The translations under genes and the position numbers were made by a program. 64,000 nucleotides of DNA from Hyperoodon ampullatus (lineage: Eukaryota > Chordata > Mammalia > Artiodactyla > Ziphiidae), in assembly GCA_949752795.1 (NCBI GenBank), contig OX457070.1, positions 40,261,685-40,325,684 of the forward strand, read 5' to 3'. The first letter of the stretch is position 1. Each line of letters starts with the position of its first letter. Below, in pieces: positions 23,340 through 33,020 of this stretch. The notes under the pieces are model-generated. The model saw nothing but the letters and a program-made list of their open reading frames with translations, did not search any database and was not told where the DNA came from.

Positions 23340-23699
23340 GCCCTAAGGAGGGCCTTTTAGAGCTGAACTGATACTCAGATATCTCTTTGAAGCCAAGGGT
23401 CACCCAGAGATACCCATGCAGTCAGCTCCTTCCCTCCAACCCTCCTCAATCCAGGGCTGAGATAGAACAAAACTTGTTTTCCTTCAGGGTTGTTGAAGAG
23501 CACATCACCTTGGGATTCTTGGGACTGCAAAATATTCAGGGGCCTAGCAACAACTCAGAAAGGCTCGTCAAAATTAGCACCAATGACTCAGCTACCTACT
23601 CCCTGAATACCGTCCTTACCTAGAACCCAGGCCTCAGAAGTTGTGGAATCTAAACAGCTCTTGATTCAGCAGGCCAAAGTTTGTTTTTAACACCATAAA

Positions 23700-23830
23700 A
23701 TTCTTAGGATGAAAGGGGATCTTAGAGATAATTTGGTCAAATCCCTTCACTTTAAAGTTAAGAAAGCTAAGGCCCAGAAAATTGACATGATTTGGCACAG
23801 GTGATTAGTGGCCCAGCCATAGGTAGACCT
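23700..23830 (-). repeat. MIR-family SINE, antisense
   Basis: TCACTTTAAAGTTAAGAAAG, CTAAGGCCCAGAAAATTGAC, ATGATTTGGCACAGGTGATT and AGTGGCCCAGCCATAGG follow the antisense MIR core ('cattttacagatgaggaaactgaggcccagag...'). Diverged. Confidence 0.65.
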
Positions 23831-23856
23831 TCATTCCAAGGGAAAGGAAGTAACAT

Positions 23857-24003
23857 TTATTAAGCTAAGTGCAAGGTAACACATGTTATCTTATTTAATC
23901 CTCGCAAATCCCCAAGAGGTGCTCATCTTTATCATCCCCATTCACAGAGTAAAGCAAGTGAGATTTAGAAGAGTGACTAACTTGCCCCAAATCATATTCT
24001 TTT
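23857..24003 (-). repeat. MIR/L2-type 3'-end repeat, antisense
   Basis: TTATTAAGCTAAGTGCAAGG, ACATGTTATCTTATTTAATC CTCGCAAATCC, GAGGTGCTCATCTTTATCAT and CCCCATTCACAGAGTAAAGC match the antisense MIR pattern 'atctcatttaatcctcacaa...ccccattttacagatgag'. Confidence 0.7.
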
Positions 24004-25188
24004 AGGGCAATTTGCCACAGATCCCATTCACCAAATGGCCATTTACCAAATGATGAATTTCAAGAAGGGCCAATTTGCTGAATTTACCAAGAACTTGTTT
24101 CTTTAAACTTTTACTTTTACAGCAATTAATATTATCCATAGTCATTAAAGCTTTGAAGATTATTTTTAAAGTTGACTATTTTAATTTTGTTGTCATGGCA
24201 ACATTTTTTAGGAATTTGAATTCACTTTGTATTGGTGATTAGTATATGTCAAATTTGAGGTCCTAATCACATGGTCTGTTATAAAATCCCTTCTGGGCAT
24301 TCCTACTTTATTTCTACTGCTTATAATAATGGTATTGCCTTTCATCTCGAATCTTCCTACAAACTAGTACCAAGTCAACATAACAAAGAGACAGAAGGCA
24401 TAACCTTTCTGCATTTTAAAAACTGTCTAGCAAATTGAGTTGCATAGGCTAGTTTAACAGCCCTAAATGATGTTTTAAATTTTTAGTTTAATATTTAGTC
24501 TTAATTTTAGTTTTTTTAAATTTTATTTTGCCCTAGCCATTTAAGCCCAGCAGCTCTGCAGCACATTCATTGGCCCAAATAAGCTGTCATTTCCTGTATG
24601 TTTCACATTTTGGACACCTTTTAAATGTTTAGGATATATTTCATGTAATCCATTTGATTTATCCAGTTAGTAAATCTATGAGTCAAAAAAATACAAAAGA
24701 GCATGGGCCAGGTTAAAAATGACAGAAATTTACCTTGTCCTTATGATTTATAAAAGTCCTTGATTTTAAGACAAGCACAACACTGTGACTTGAAATACAG
24801 TTATTATAATTCCAAAAGTCAGAGATCAATACTCTGAGGAAACCTGGAGCACACTAAATTTTAGTCAGTGCCTATCAACTAGTTAACATAAAATGGCTGC
24901 AGCAAAAATGAAAACTAAAAAGGATTCAAACCAAACTAAACTAAAACTTTAAAATATCCCCCCAGAGTTGCTGCAGTCACTTTATACAACAGGATTTGAC
25001 ATAAACTTTAGGAAAGCTTAATAGAAGGAAAATATTGATAATCAATGATTTGGCGAATTGGTCATTTCATGAATTGCTCAATAGGGGAAGTGGGTTTTGG
25101 TGAATTGACTTTCAGAGAGGTTATTTTTGGAGAAATAACAATTCAAGGAATGAGTGCTTCAGAAAGTTGTTTTTTGGTGAATTGACCT
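24004..25188. mobile_element. Putative ancient DNA transposon with inverted, repeat-rich ends
   Basis: The left end AGGGCAATTTGCCA (24004-24017) and the reverse complement of the right end, AGGTCAATTCACCA (25175-25188), match at 11 of 14 bases. Both ends contain further copies of a CAATT(T/C)(A/G)CC(A/G)AA-like motif: left near 24030, 24042 and 24072; right, inverted, near 25050 and 25115. The interior is AT-rich with no surviving transposase frame that I can see. Family unknown; it could be a non-autonomous DNA element or a chance mosaic of repeats. Confidence 0.45.
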
Positions 25189-26117
25189 GCTTCTGACCAC
25201 CAGAGAGTAAGCCATGGAAAATTTTCTGCTGACTTCAAAACTCAAATTCTAGCCTCTTTACATAGTCTTTCTAATTAACTACATAACCACTGGCTAAAGA
25301 ATGGAAAGGTTTTTGAAGTTCTCAAAAGCCAGAGAAAATAAACGTGGACTGAAAGTTTTAGACTACTGAAGAAATTTCTTTAAATGTATTAAAATAAGTA
25401 TACTGAATAAAATCTCGTAGTTGAGTTCAATACAAATCTTGTACTATATGTCCCAGTAGAAGAGTGAGACACAGGGATTTTGACTTGCCTAGTGAGAAAG
25501 AGCTTTCCCTGATACCAAGAACCTTAATTTGAGCAAGACTCGAACATTTATATTCATATCACGTGGATCTGTCTGGCCACAGTTAATTTGAGCATGTCAC
25601 TTTATTCCCTGTACAGAAGATCTAAAGCTTTAAGGCAGATTCAGGAAGTCTTTTTTTCTTAAAACACAAACACTTACACAACGCTCTCGTTAACTGGAAC
25701 TTTCACATCTGCACTGAAGTGAAAATAGGACCTAAAGCTCTGTCCTACCTAGTGTATGTCAAATAACACAGCTTAAAGAGGGTGTATTTGACAATGGCAT
25801 TTTATTCAGGCATTAGAGGGAAAGAGTTGGACAAGTCATAAACCTGCATAGCCATGAAATAAAAATAACTGCGGTGATGTTTAAAAGACATTCTAAAATG
25901 AAAATTTTAAGAATACTCAACAAAGGCAAAATTTTGCTTGTTACTCATTTGACTTTACCGCAGTTTGTCACTACCATTGAAGAGGTGTGTCTCTACAGCT
26001 TTAAAGGTAAAACCATTCCCAAGTCATCTGGAGCCACAGATGGACTTGGGAGTGTGTTTACCACGGTGGAAGAGAAAAATAATTATTTGCTGGCATCTTC
26101 AGGCTGGAATAATCTAG
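25189..26117. other. Non-coding stretch, nothing recognised
   Basis: No supported gene. The 90-codon frame at 25874-26146 runs into a transposon-like repeat and lacks recognisable domains. Confidence 0.45.
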
Positions 26118-26412
26118 CCAGTTCTGCCCACAGAAATATAATGTGAGTCATATATAATTTTAAATTTTCTAGTGGCTACATTTTAAAAGGCGAAATTATT
26201 TTTTAAATATATTTTCTTTAACCCCAAATGTATCCAAAATATTAGCATTTCAACATGTAATCAATATAAAATATTATTGAGATATTACAATTTTTTGGTA
26301 ATAAGTCTTCAAAATCAGTGCATATTTCACACTCACCATGCAACTCAATTTGGACTAACCGCATTTTAAGCACTCACTTGTGACTGGTAGTTACTATATT
26401 GGATGGCACAGG
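26118..26412. mobile_element. MER-type non-autonomous DNA transposon (probably hAT-like)
   Basis: The left end CAGTTCTGCCCACAGAAATA and the right end ATATTGGATGGCACAGG are inverted relative to each other, as in repeats with ends 'cag..ctgtccaatagaa'. The interior has AATTTTAAATTTTCTAGTGG, ATTTCAACATGTAATCAATA and CACTTGTGACTGGTAG, a pattern I know from a common mammalian MER element. The exact family name is not certain. Confidence 0.7.
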
Positions 26413-26532
26413 TCTCGACCTTATTTGAAAAGGGAAAGGTATTATTTGAAAAGGGAGGGTCCTTGAAGGTACTGGAATTGGGTGATTCTGTCTGGATTGG
26501 ACAGGCCTGCGATTTACTGTTGATATTGAACA

Positions 26533-26582
26533 TTGGAGATCTTGTAATTGGGCCAAAAAGAGCCCAGTTACAAGATCTCCAA
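26533..26582. other. Near-perfect hairpin, 21-bp stem and 8-nt loop
   Basis: The left arm TTGGAGATCTTGTAATTGGGC (26533-26553) pairs with GCCCAGTTACAAGATCTCCAA (26562-26582) across a CAAAAAGA loop. All 21 positions pair except one T/C difference, which is a G-U pair if the minus strand is not the one folded. The stem is too perfect for chance. It could be a microRNA-like precursor, a recent template-switch palindrome or a transposon end. No repeat family was recognised over it. A direct repeat of TTATTTGAAAAGGGA lies about 90 bp to its left. Confidence 0.85.
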
Positions 26583-26983
26583 ACTCTAGACTGTCATGGA
26601 CTCCCCGGGGAACGTGCAATTAGTATTTCCTAATTTTAAAATGTTTGGGCTGTTCCCTGGTTTTCTAAGTATTTTCCTTAACATCTAGAGCCAGGTGGAT
26701 AAGAAATACAGGAACCCTCTTCCTTTCCCTGCACCCCACCTCCAGTCACTCTAAGTGTTCTACTACATTTCCCTCCACTGGATTATCAAGAGCAGCCATT
26801 CCCAATTATAGTTTTCTTTCTATTTTGACACACAAGATAGAGGTACATTGAGCCTTAAAGTGGGCTGCTCCATCTCCTTGTAATGCCCTTTGAACAGTGC
26901 TGCCTGCACCCCTACACCTCCAATACCTGGCTGACCCCAGATTACTATCTAGAGTCAACTTTGCTTTCATTTGCTCTTAAAAC

Positions 26984-27064
26984 CTCAAGACCAAAAAAAA
27001 AAAAAAAACCCTCAAGACCACCCCCAAAGACCATCCTAGACTACCCCCCAAAACCCAGACCCAA
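26984..27064. repeat. A/C-rich, nearly G-free low-complexity tract
   Basis: A long A run (about 26993-27007) is flanked by two CCTCAAGACCA segments and followed by C-rich and A-rich clusters such as ACCCCCAAAG and ACCCCCCAAAACC. The flanking CCTCAAGACC repeats suggest a local duplication or a poly-A insertion with a short TSD. Confidence 0.6.
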
Positions 27065-27119
27065 AGTTCTTTCTCCCTGTTGCCACACTGAAGGCTCTTA
27101 TGCCACAATATTTCCATCG

Positions 27120-27262
27120 TGGCCCTTATCCCAGTATTATCACATCTGTTTATTGACCCTCTCTTGTCGCCAACTAGACGGTGAGCTCCTAGGAAGTATC
27201 TCACTTACCTCTGTAGTTACAGTGCCGAGTACAAAGCAGGTACTCAATAAAGGCTCATAAAG
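27120..27262 (+). repeat. L2 LINE 3'-end fragment
   Basis: GACGGTGAGCTCCTAGGAAG, TAGTTACAGTGCCGAGTACA and GCAGGTACTCAATAAAGGC match the sense L2 3' UTR. The open frame at 26883-27260 overlaps it and is not a gene. Confidence 0.7.
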
Positions 27263-27377
27263 ATGAAATGTTGAACAGTACATAGAAAGTATAATCAAGG
27301 TCATTTATTCAAAGAATAAATTGTTTAATAAAAGTATATGTCTAACACATTTTACAGCAAAAAGGAAGCTAAAATTC

Positions 27378-27470
27378 AACAAATATAGTTATCTTCCAAG
27401 TTCCAGGTATTGTGCTAAATGTTGAGGCTATAGAAATACCAATAAATGAAACTCCAGACTCTCAAAGATG
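27378..27470 (-). repeat. L2/MIR-type 3'-end fragment, antisense
   Basis: TCAACAAATATAGTTATCTT, CCAGGTATTGTGCTAAATGT and TGAGGCTATAGAAATACC follow the antisense L2 end pattern. Confidence 0.6.
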
Positions 27471-27489
27471 CTGGTTAAGCAGTGGCTAA

Positions 27490-27625
27490 GATGAAGGCTT
27501 CTCAGGAACATGAATACCAATCACCTGGGGAAGTTGTTTAAAAAGCAGACTCTGATTCAGGAGGTCAGGGGTATGGCCTGAGGTTCTGCATTTGTAGCAA
27601 GCTCTCAGGTGATGCTGCTGGATCA
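27490..27625 (+). mobile_element. MER5-like hAT non-autonomous DNA transposon
   Basis: AATCACCTGGGGAAGTTGTT, TAAAAAGCAGACTCTGATTC, AGGAGGTCAGGGGTATGGCC and CAGGTGATGCTGCTGGATCA match the MER5A layout ('aatcacctggagggcttgttaaaac...caggtgatgctgatgctgctgg'). Confidence 0.82.
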
Positions 27626-27644
27626 CACTGTAAGTAGGAAAGGA

Positions 27645-27720
27645 CTGTGGCCTAGGAGTCAGGAGACCTGAAATTTAGCTCTGACTCCTGCTATATGGGT
27701 ATTAGTTATTCCTCTTAATA
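27645..27720 (+). repeat. MIR SINE fragment
   Basis: GTGGCCTAGGAGTCAGGAGA followed by CCTGAAATTTAGCTCTGACT matches the head of MIR ('gcctgggagtcaggagacctgggttct'). Confidence 0.6.
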
Positions 27721-27827
27721 CTGCCAGATCTGCTTGCTCAACTCTTAAGTTTCCTGAGAGAGGAGAGCAGATGATTTCTAAATTATCTAAAAACTCTGCC
27801 GGTCCACAATATCCACGTTTTCTCACT

Positions 27828-27995
27828 AGAGCCGTGATTCTCAGTGTTGTCTACTCCTGAAGATCACCTCGTGCTAATTTCAGAATGCTGATGCCCAAAA
27901 CACAGCCCAAACCTATTACCTTGGAATCTCTGCCCGTGGGGTCCAGGCATCTGTATTTTTCAACTCCCAGGACTGAGAACTACTAAAGAATGTTA
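27828..27995 (+). mobile_element. MER5-like hAT non-autonomous DNA transposon, second copy
   Basis: GTGATTCTCAGTGTTGTC, GATCACCTCGTGCTAATTTC, GGAATCTCTGCCCGTGGGGT and a GAGAACTACT right end match the MER5/Charlie pattern ('agtggttctcaa...tctgggggtggggtccaggcat'). It is a separate, differently diverged copy 200 bp from the one at 27.5 kb. Confidence 0.72.
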
Positions 27996-28989
27996 CTTGC
28001 AATATGTGTTGATTATCAACTCAATAGATTGGTGTTAATGAGGTCTGACATAAGCAAAGGATGGTCCCCTGCCAGATACCTTTATTCTTTTCTGTTGGCA
28101 ATACTGCGATGCCATTCTTGGTCCAAAGAGCCAGAATAAAGTCATTGTGAAATATGATTTCCAACACTAAAAAGGCAACATGAAACACGGGCCTTGATGT
28201 GTACAACTGTGCACAGAAGAAAAGCTTTGCTGATACCTTAAGGAATCATCAGCCAAGCTTCCCAGCTTTTTGCAATCACCCCCTTGACTCCTGAGATCAA
28301 ACGAAAACAGGGACTTCTTTTTCAATGAAAAATAGAAAAACCAGCATCCACTAGACTAGACATTTTGCCTTGCAAGTGCAGTCATATCCAAAGTTCTTTT
28401 TAAATTAGTTTTAAGTTTAAAAAGTTTAAATGAAAAAGTCCAAACACTTTTTAACTGTACTTCAGTTTTCAAAAAGGACAAGATTGTTTGTAATTCTCAC
28501 CCCATCTCTTCGGGCTAGGTTAAGAAGAGAAGGAAACCATCCAAACTTCTAGTCTATACTTTTAAGGTAACTTCGTTTCAAACTTTCCAGTATCTTTAAC
28601 TTTTTTTAAAATTTGCTTCCTTGAAGTAAGAAAGAATTAGGTTCGTTTATCATTCAACTGAAGTAATGAATTGCTTTGTAGCACAGCAGTAGAACGTCAC
28701 TAAAATACTGATTTTCCCCCCTTTATTAGTTTTCAGTTTGGTCAAAATAAGCTACTCAGACTTTTCCAAAAAAAAGATTTATGTTTCACAAATATATCAA
28801 CAAATAGCTAAAGAGTACATACAATAACCCAAATATTCTAGGATTTGAGAGGCAAAAGTATATGATGTCCTGTTATCTTTAAGTGCCCATGAACCTGTCT
28901 GAGAAGATTAAACTTCTATTCTATGAAAAGATAGCTAAAATTATGGGCAAAAATAATAAACGCTAAAATATTAGCTTTAAAGAGTTCAG
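27996..28989. other. AT-rich non-coding stretch
   Basis: No supported gene or repeat. Confidence 0.45.
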
Positions 28990-29140
28990 AGAAGAGAGAT
29001 TCCTCACTTCCAGCTGGGTTAGGCTAATAGAAGGCTTAAATAGAGAGAGGAAGGGTTTCATCTGAACCTTGAAGGATGGGCAGGGATTAGATCATTAGCC
29101 CAGAAAAAGAAACTCTACAACCAAGAACATGAAGAAAGGA
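28990..29140 (-). repeat. Probable L2-like fragment, antisense
   Basis: TTCATCTGAACCTTGAAGGA TGGGCAGGGATTAG resembles the antisense L2 segment 'catttgaactgggccttgaaggatgggtagg'. Short and diverged. Confidence 0.4.
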
Positions 29141-30204
29141 ACGCATAAGATGTGTCCCCAAATAGTAATGAGGCAAGTACGGAAAGTAATGAGACAAGAG
29201 TGTTTGACCTGGGTCAGGCAAAAAGCTTCATATCATCCAGGCTTAGATCCCAAGGATTAAGGACTATGGACAAAGCCAAAACACAGGTAAATTAGGCTAG
29301 TTCTCCTGCTCTCCAGGGACAGGGTAAATGTGATAAACATTAATTGATGTAAGTATAATACTTGACAAAGATAAGTTAATATAGGGCCAAAATGGAAGTA
29401 CCTGAAGGCTAGACTAAGGATTTTTCATTTAAAATTTTCCTATAGGTAATGGGAAATCGATGAAGACTTTTGCTTACTTGCTTATCTAAGTAACGCAATA
29501 AAAGCCATGTTTTCAGGAAGACAAACTTTGAAGCCATATATATAGCACAGGTTGGGGTGGAAGAAAACTTGAGGTGGAAAGAACGAACTAGTAGAGTGAT
29601 TTAGAGAAACGGATCTGAATCGTAGCAATAGAGAGAGGAAAGTGTCAGAGAAATTAAGGAGGAATAATAAAAAGTAGAACTTGGTGATAGATTAAATCTG
29701 GGAGGTACCCACGGAAGCCCCACCCATAAACTCCTGGCACTCACTTCTTCACACTGAAGCCTGCTTGCTGGGAACACCTGTGAACTCTGCTTCAGGTCTT
29801 CAGCCTGGATAGGGGAATATACTTGGCCCAAGTGCGGAACAAGCCAGAAGTGCCAGAGAGATAATACCCTTAGAAGCAGCCTGAACCAATAAAGACAGGG
29901 ATTTGGAGGATAAAGCTTGCTGATTAAGAATAACTCACCCCTCCATTAGAGTGACTCTGAGTTCTACACTATCCCTCAGAATTACCCCAATGGGGTTAAA
30001 CTTCAATTTCCCAGTGGCAACTTGCTTAATAACACACCATCTCTTGTCTTTTTTTAAATCCCTTATCTCCTTTCCCCACTCCCTTATCAGCATTTCTTGG
30101 TATCACTCCCATATAAACTTGTGGCACTGGGATCCTTGCCTTGGCATCTGCTTCTAGAGGAATCTAAATTAACAGTTAGAAAGAAGAGTAGAATTAAAAA
30201 TAAG
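29141..30204. other. Non-coding stretch, diverged repeats possible
   Basis: 29380-29500 (AGGCTAGACTAAGGATTTTT...ATAGGTAATGGGAAATCGAT) resembles antisense L2-like sequence. 30050-30172 (TTGCCTTGGCATCTGCTTCT) resembles the end of an old LTR. Both are too diverged to name. No gene. Confidence 0.35.
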
Positions 30205-30690
30205 GCAGAATAATGGCCCCCCAAAGATGTCCACATCCTGATCCTTGGAATCTGTAAATGCGATACCTTCTATGGCAAAAGGGACTTTGTAAATGCCATT
30301 AAGGTTAATTAAAGACTGTGAGACAGGTGTGCCCAATCAAATCACATGGATCCTTAAAAGCAGAGAACTGTGCCCAGGTGTGATTAGAGGGGGATGTGAC
30401 TGTGGAAGAATGGTCAGGAAGATGCAACATCTCTGGCTTTGAAGATGGAGGAAGGGGGTCATCATCCAAGGAATGTGAGTGGTCTCTAGAAGCTGGAAAA
30501 GGCAAGGATATGGATTTTCCCCCAGAGTCCTTAGTAAGGAATGCAACCATGCTGACACCTTGATTTTAGCCCAGTGAGACCTCTGTCAGAGTTCTGACCT
30601 ACAGAACTATAAAGATGATAAATCTGTGTTGTCTTAGGCCATGAAGTTTGTAGTAATTTTTTATAACAGTGATAGAAAACGAATACATTG
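30205..30690 (+). repeat. Ancient LTR-type repeat, MaLR/MLT1-like
   Basis: The sequence keeps a familiar order: ATGGCCCCCCAAAGATGTCC, GGCAAAAGGGACTTTGTAAA, CTTTGAAGATGGAGGAAGGG, CTAGAAGCTGGAAAAGGCAA, GACACCTTGATTTTAGCCCA and an ending TTTGTAGTAATTTTTTATAA. This matches a well known placental MaLR-type LTR pattern. The family label is from memory; the repeat itself is clear. Confidence 0.6.
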
Positions 30691-32257
30691 TCCTTAAGTT
30701 ACAGACTACAAAAACTTGAGGCAGTCATAAAAAGTGAAATGAAACAGGAGACTGAGTTTTCAGGATATGTTGGTCTAAATGTTCAATATATTGAGTCCTG
30801 TGTGTGTTCTTGATGTACGATATTCGTAGAGATCCACAGAGCCTCTTGTATATATGCAACATCATTCTTCAGCTAATTATGAGCATGAGAAGCATGTTTG
30901 ATATTTGTTGTGTTTTATTTTGTTTTAGCCAGGGAGTTGTCATTCAGTCAGTTCTGTTAAGTCATACGTGATGCCCTCAAGAAGATACAATTTTCAAAAT
31001 GCATTGGTATAGAGGAAACTATGGCAATAAATAACAAAATGCCATGGTCAAACTCGCTGTGTCTTTCTGGTGCTCAGTTTCACCTGGGCTATGTTTAGAA
31101 GCTTTCATTCGGAAAGGATGGCTCTAGGATAAATGTGTTGTATGAATATATTCTTTGAATTTAAAATTTTCATTGAGTTGTGGGAACACACAAGGGTTGG
31201 ATACAAGAATTTTGACACATTAATTCAGAGCTAGTTAAAGTGACTTCCAGTGCATTGTTGGAAATATATACTCCCGGACACAGTTTTATTGGAGCCTATG
31301 GTTTTTGCTTTCAAACCCTGCACCTCTGGTATATTATGTTCTGAATGTTTCATTATATTCTAATCCTACAGTCTCATTGGGTTACTCCATCTTTCTCAGA
31401 CCCTGTTTTTTTCCCTACCCTGTCCATGCAATCTTTGCAGCCACACTCAATCCTCAACCCTCCCCACATAACATGCACAATAGGGACACAACAGAATATT
31501 TAAAACTCTATAACCCGCTGGTTAGCTGGATTTGGCAAGAGGGTTGGGTCTGCTGCCCCTGTACAAAGAGTTCTGGGGAAATATCCACACCTCCACCTAA
31601 CCTCCTTCACATGGAGCCTACCTATCTTTCTGACTCATCTTCTGCCTGCTTCCTGGTTTGTATGCTGGTACTACTGGAGCCCAGCTGTAAGAAGGCTAGG
31701 GCCTCAGCCTCTTAAGGAAGAACTGTAAGCCTCTTATATCTCAAAATTTTGCTTCCACTAGCTTTCCTAACTGGCACAGAACTCTTTGATATATGCATAT
31801 GAAAGCTGCTGCTTCTTTAAAACGCTGCCTTCCCTTGATGCAGATTCCACAGATTTGGGTTAGCCTTGTTCTATGGCCTTGGTTGTTTATATTGCTGTTT
31901 CCTCTGAGGTGGGCTGGAGATCTTTTCAGCTGCTCCACTTTGTTTTCCACAGCCTCTGACTCATAGCAGCCCCTGCTGACCCGCCAGTCCTGCTCCAAGC
32001 ACATAGCATACCTCAAAGCCACCTAATGAAATCAAATTCTTATTCTAATAAAAAAAAGTTATCTGCGGATTGTGACCTAATTGGCCAAATGTTTTGCCTT
32101 TCTCACAATATACCATTCATAATAAAATAAGTTCTTGCCAAACAAATTTTAAACAACTCATTTTATATGTATGCATTACAAGTTTAAAGCCTGCATTATA
32201 GATTCAGTTCAATTTCTTAAGTAGCAGGACAGGACAATAAATGTTGCTGTTCTCTCT
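30691..32257. other. Non-coding stretch, nothing recognised
   Basis: The 136-codon frame at 31305-31715 and the 93-codon minus frame at 31741-32022 have no recognisable domains. The latter reads like a weak coding signal but has no splice or start context that I can defend. Confidence 0.45.
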
Positions 32258-32345
32258 GGTAGGCAGTGTAGTCTGGTGTTGCAGAGAAAGATCTGCTCAT
32301 AGCACATCCTCTAACTCTGCAGATATGATGCCAGATGCACACACC
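32258..32345 (+). repeat. Possible MIR head fragment
   Basis: GGTAGGCAGTGTAGTCTGGT resembles the MIR start 'gaggcagtgtggtgtagtgg'. Too short for a firm call. Confidence 0.35.
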
Positions 32346-32849
32346 TCAAAAACAAACAACAAAAAAAAACTTCCCCTAAATACCAAGATAATTTGTAGAA
32401 AGGCTGTATGGTTACAAAAGCATTTTGGCAGGGCTTAAGGAAATGAAATAAGGGAGAAAGCAAGTGCACAAGACATTGAATTTCAAGTAAGAATGGGCTC
32501 AAACACTTTAAAGCCAAAAATAATCTGTGTACCCTAGAGCTTGGGGACCGTCTGCCTTGGCTGATCACAATCCTGCAGCCATGCGTCACCAAACGACTAA
32601 AGAAGATGATTCAAGAGGATTACCTGTTGGTACTGGCTTTTAATGCTGACAAATGTGGCTAGTTTTGAAGGCAGGTGCCTTGCACAGCTTTTATTTGCTG
32701 TGGAGTTTTTAACATACGTAATGCTGTTTTAATTTGTTTCTACTAAGATCCTATTATCTTAGACTCGGTCCTGTGAACTGAGGATTTGCCAGTGATAGTG
32801 CCTTTCAAGAACATCATCCCAAAACATTCTTCTTTAAAATCATCTACTA

Positions 32850-33020
32850 TAACTTTCTCACCATCTTATTCCTCTTTGCCCTCCAACGATCTTCCCTCTC
32901 ACCTTAACCCCTCAATCAACACTACCCACCCCAAGGTCATCAATGACCTCCTCTTTGCCAAATTCAGTGGCCTCTCATTCTGGGGACCAATCCTTTGTTT
33001 TTGAAACTCGCAGGCCTCCT
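32850..33020 (+). repeat. L2 LINE fragment
   Basis: CCCACCCCAAGGTCATCAAT GACCTCCTCTTTGCC and AAATTCAGTGGCCTCTCATT match the L2 coding segment 'cttgctaaggtcaccaacgacctcc...taaatccaacggcc'. The same motif opens the L2 copy at 7.3 kb. Confidence 0.65.

Noticed and set aside
31741..32022. 93-codon minus-strand frame with a protein-like composition
   Set aside because: No recognised domain, splice sites, CpG context or start context; it can be chance.
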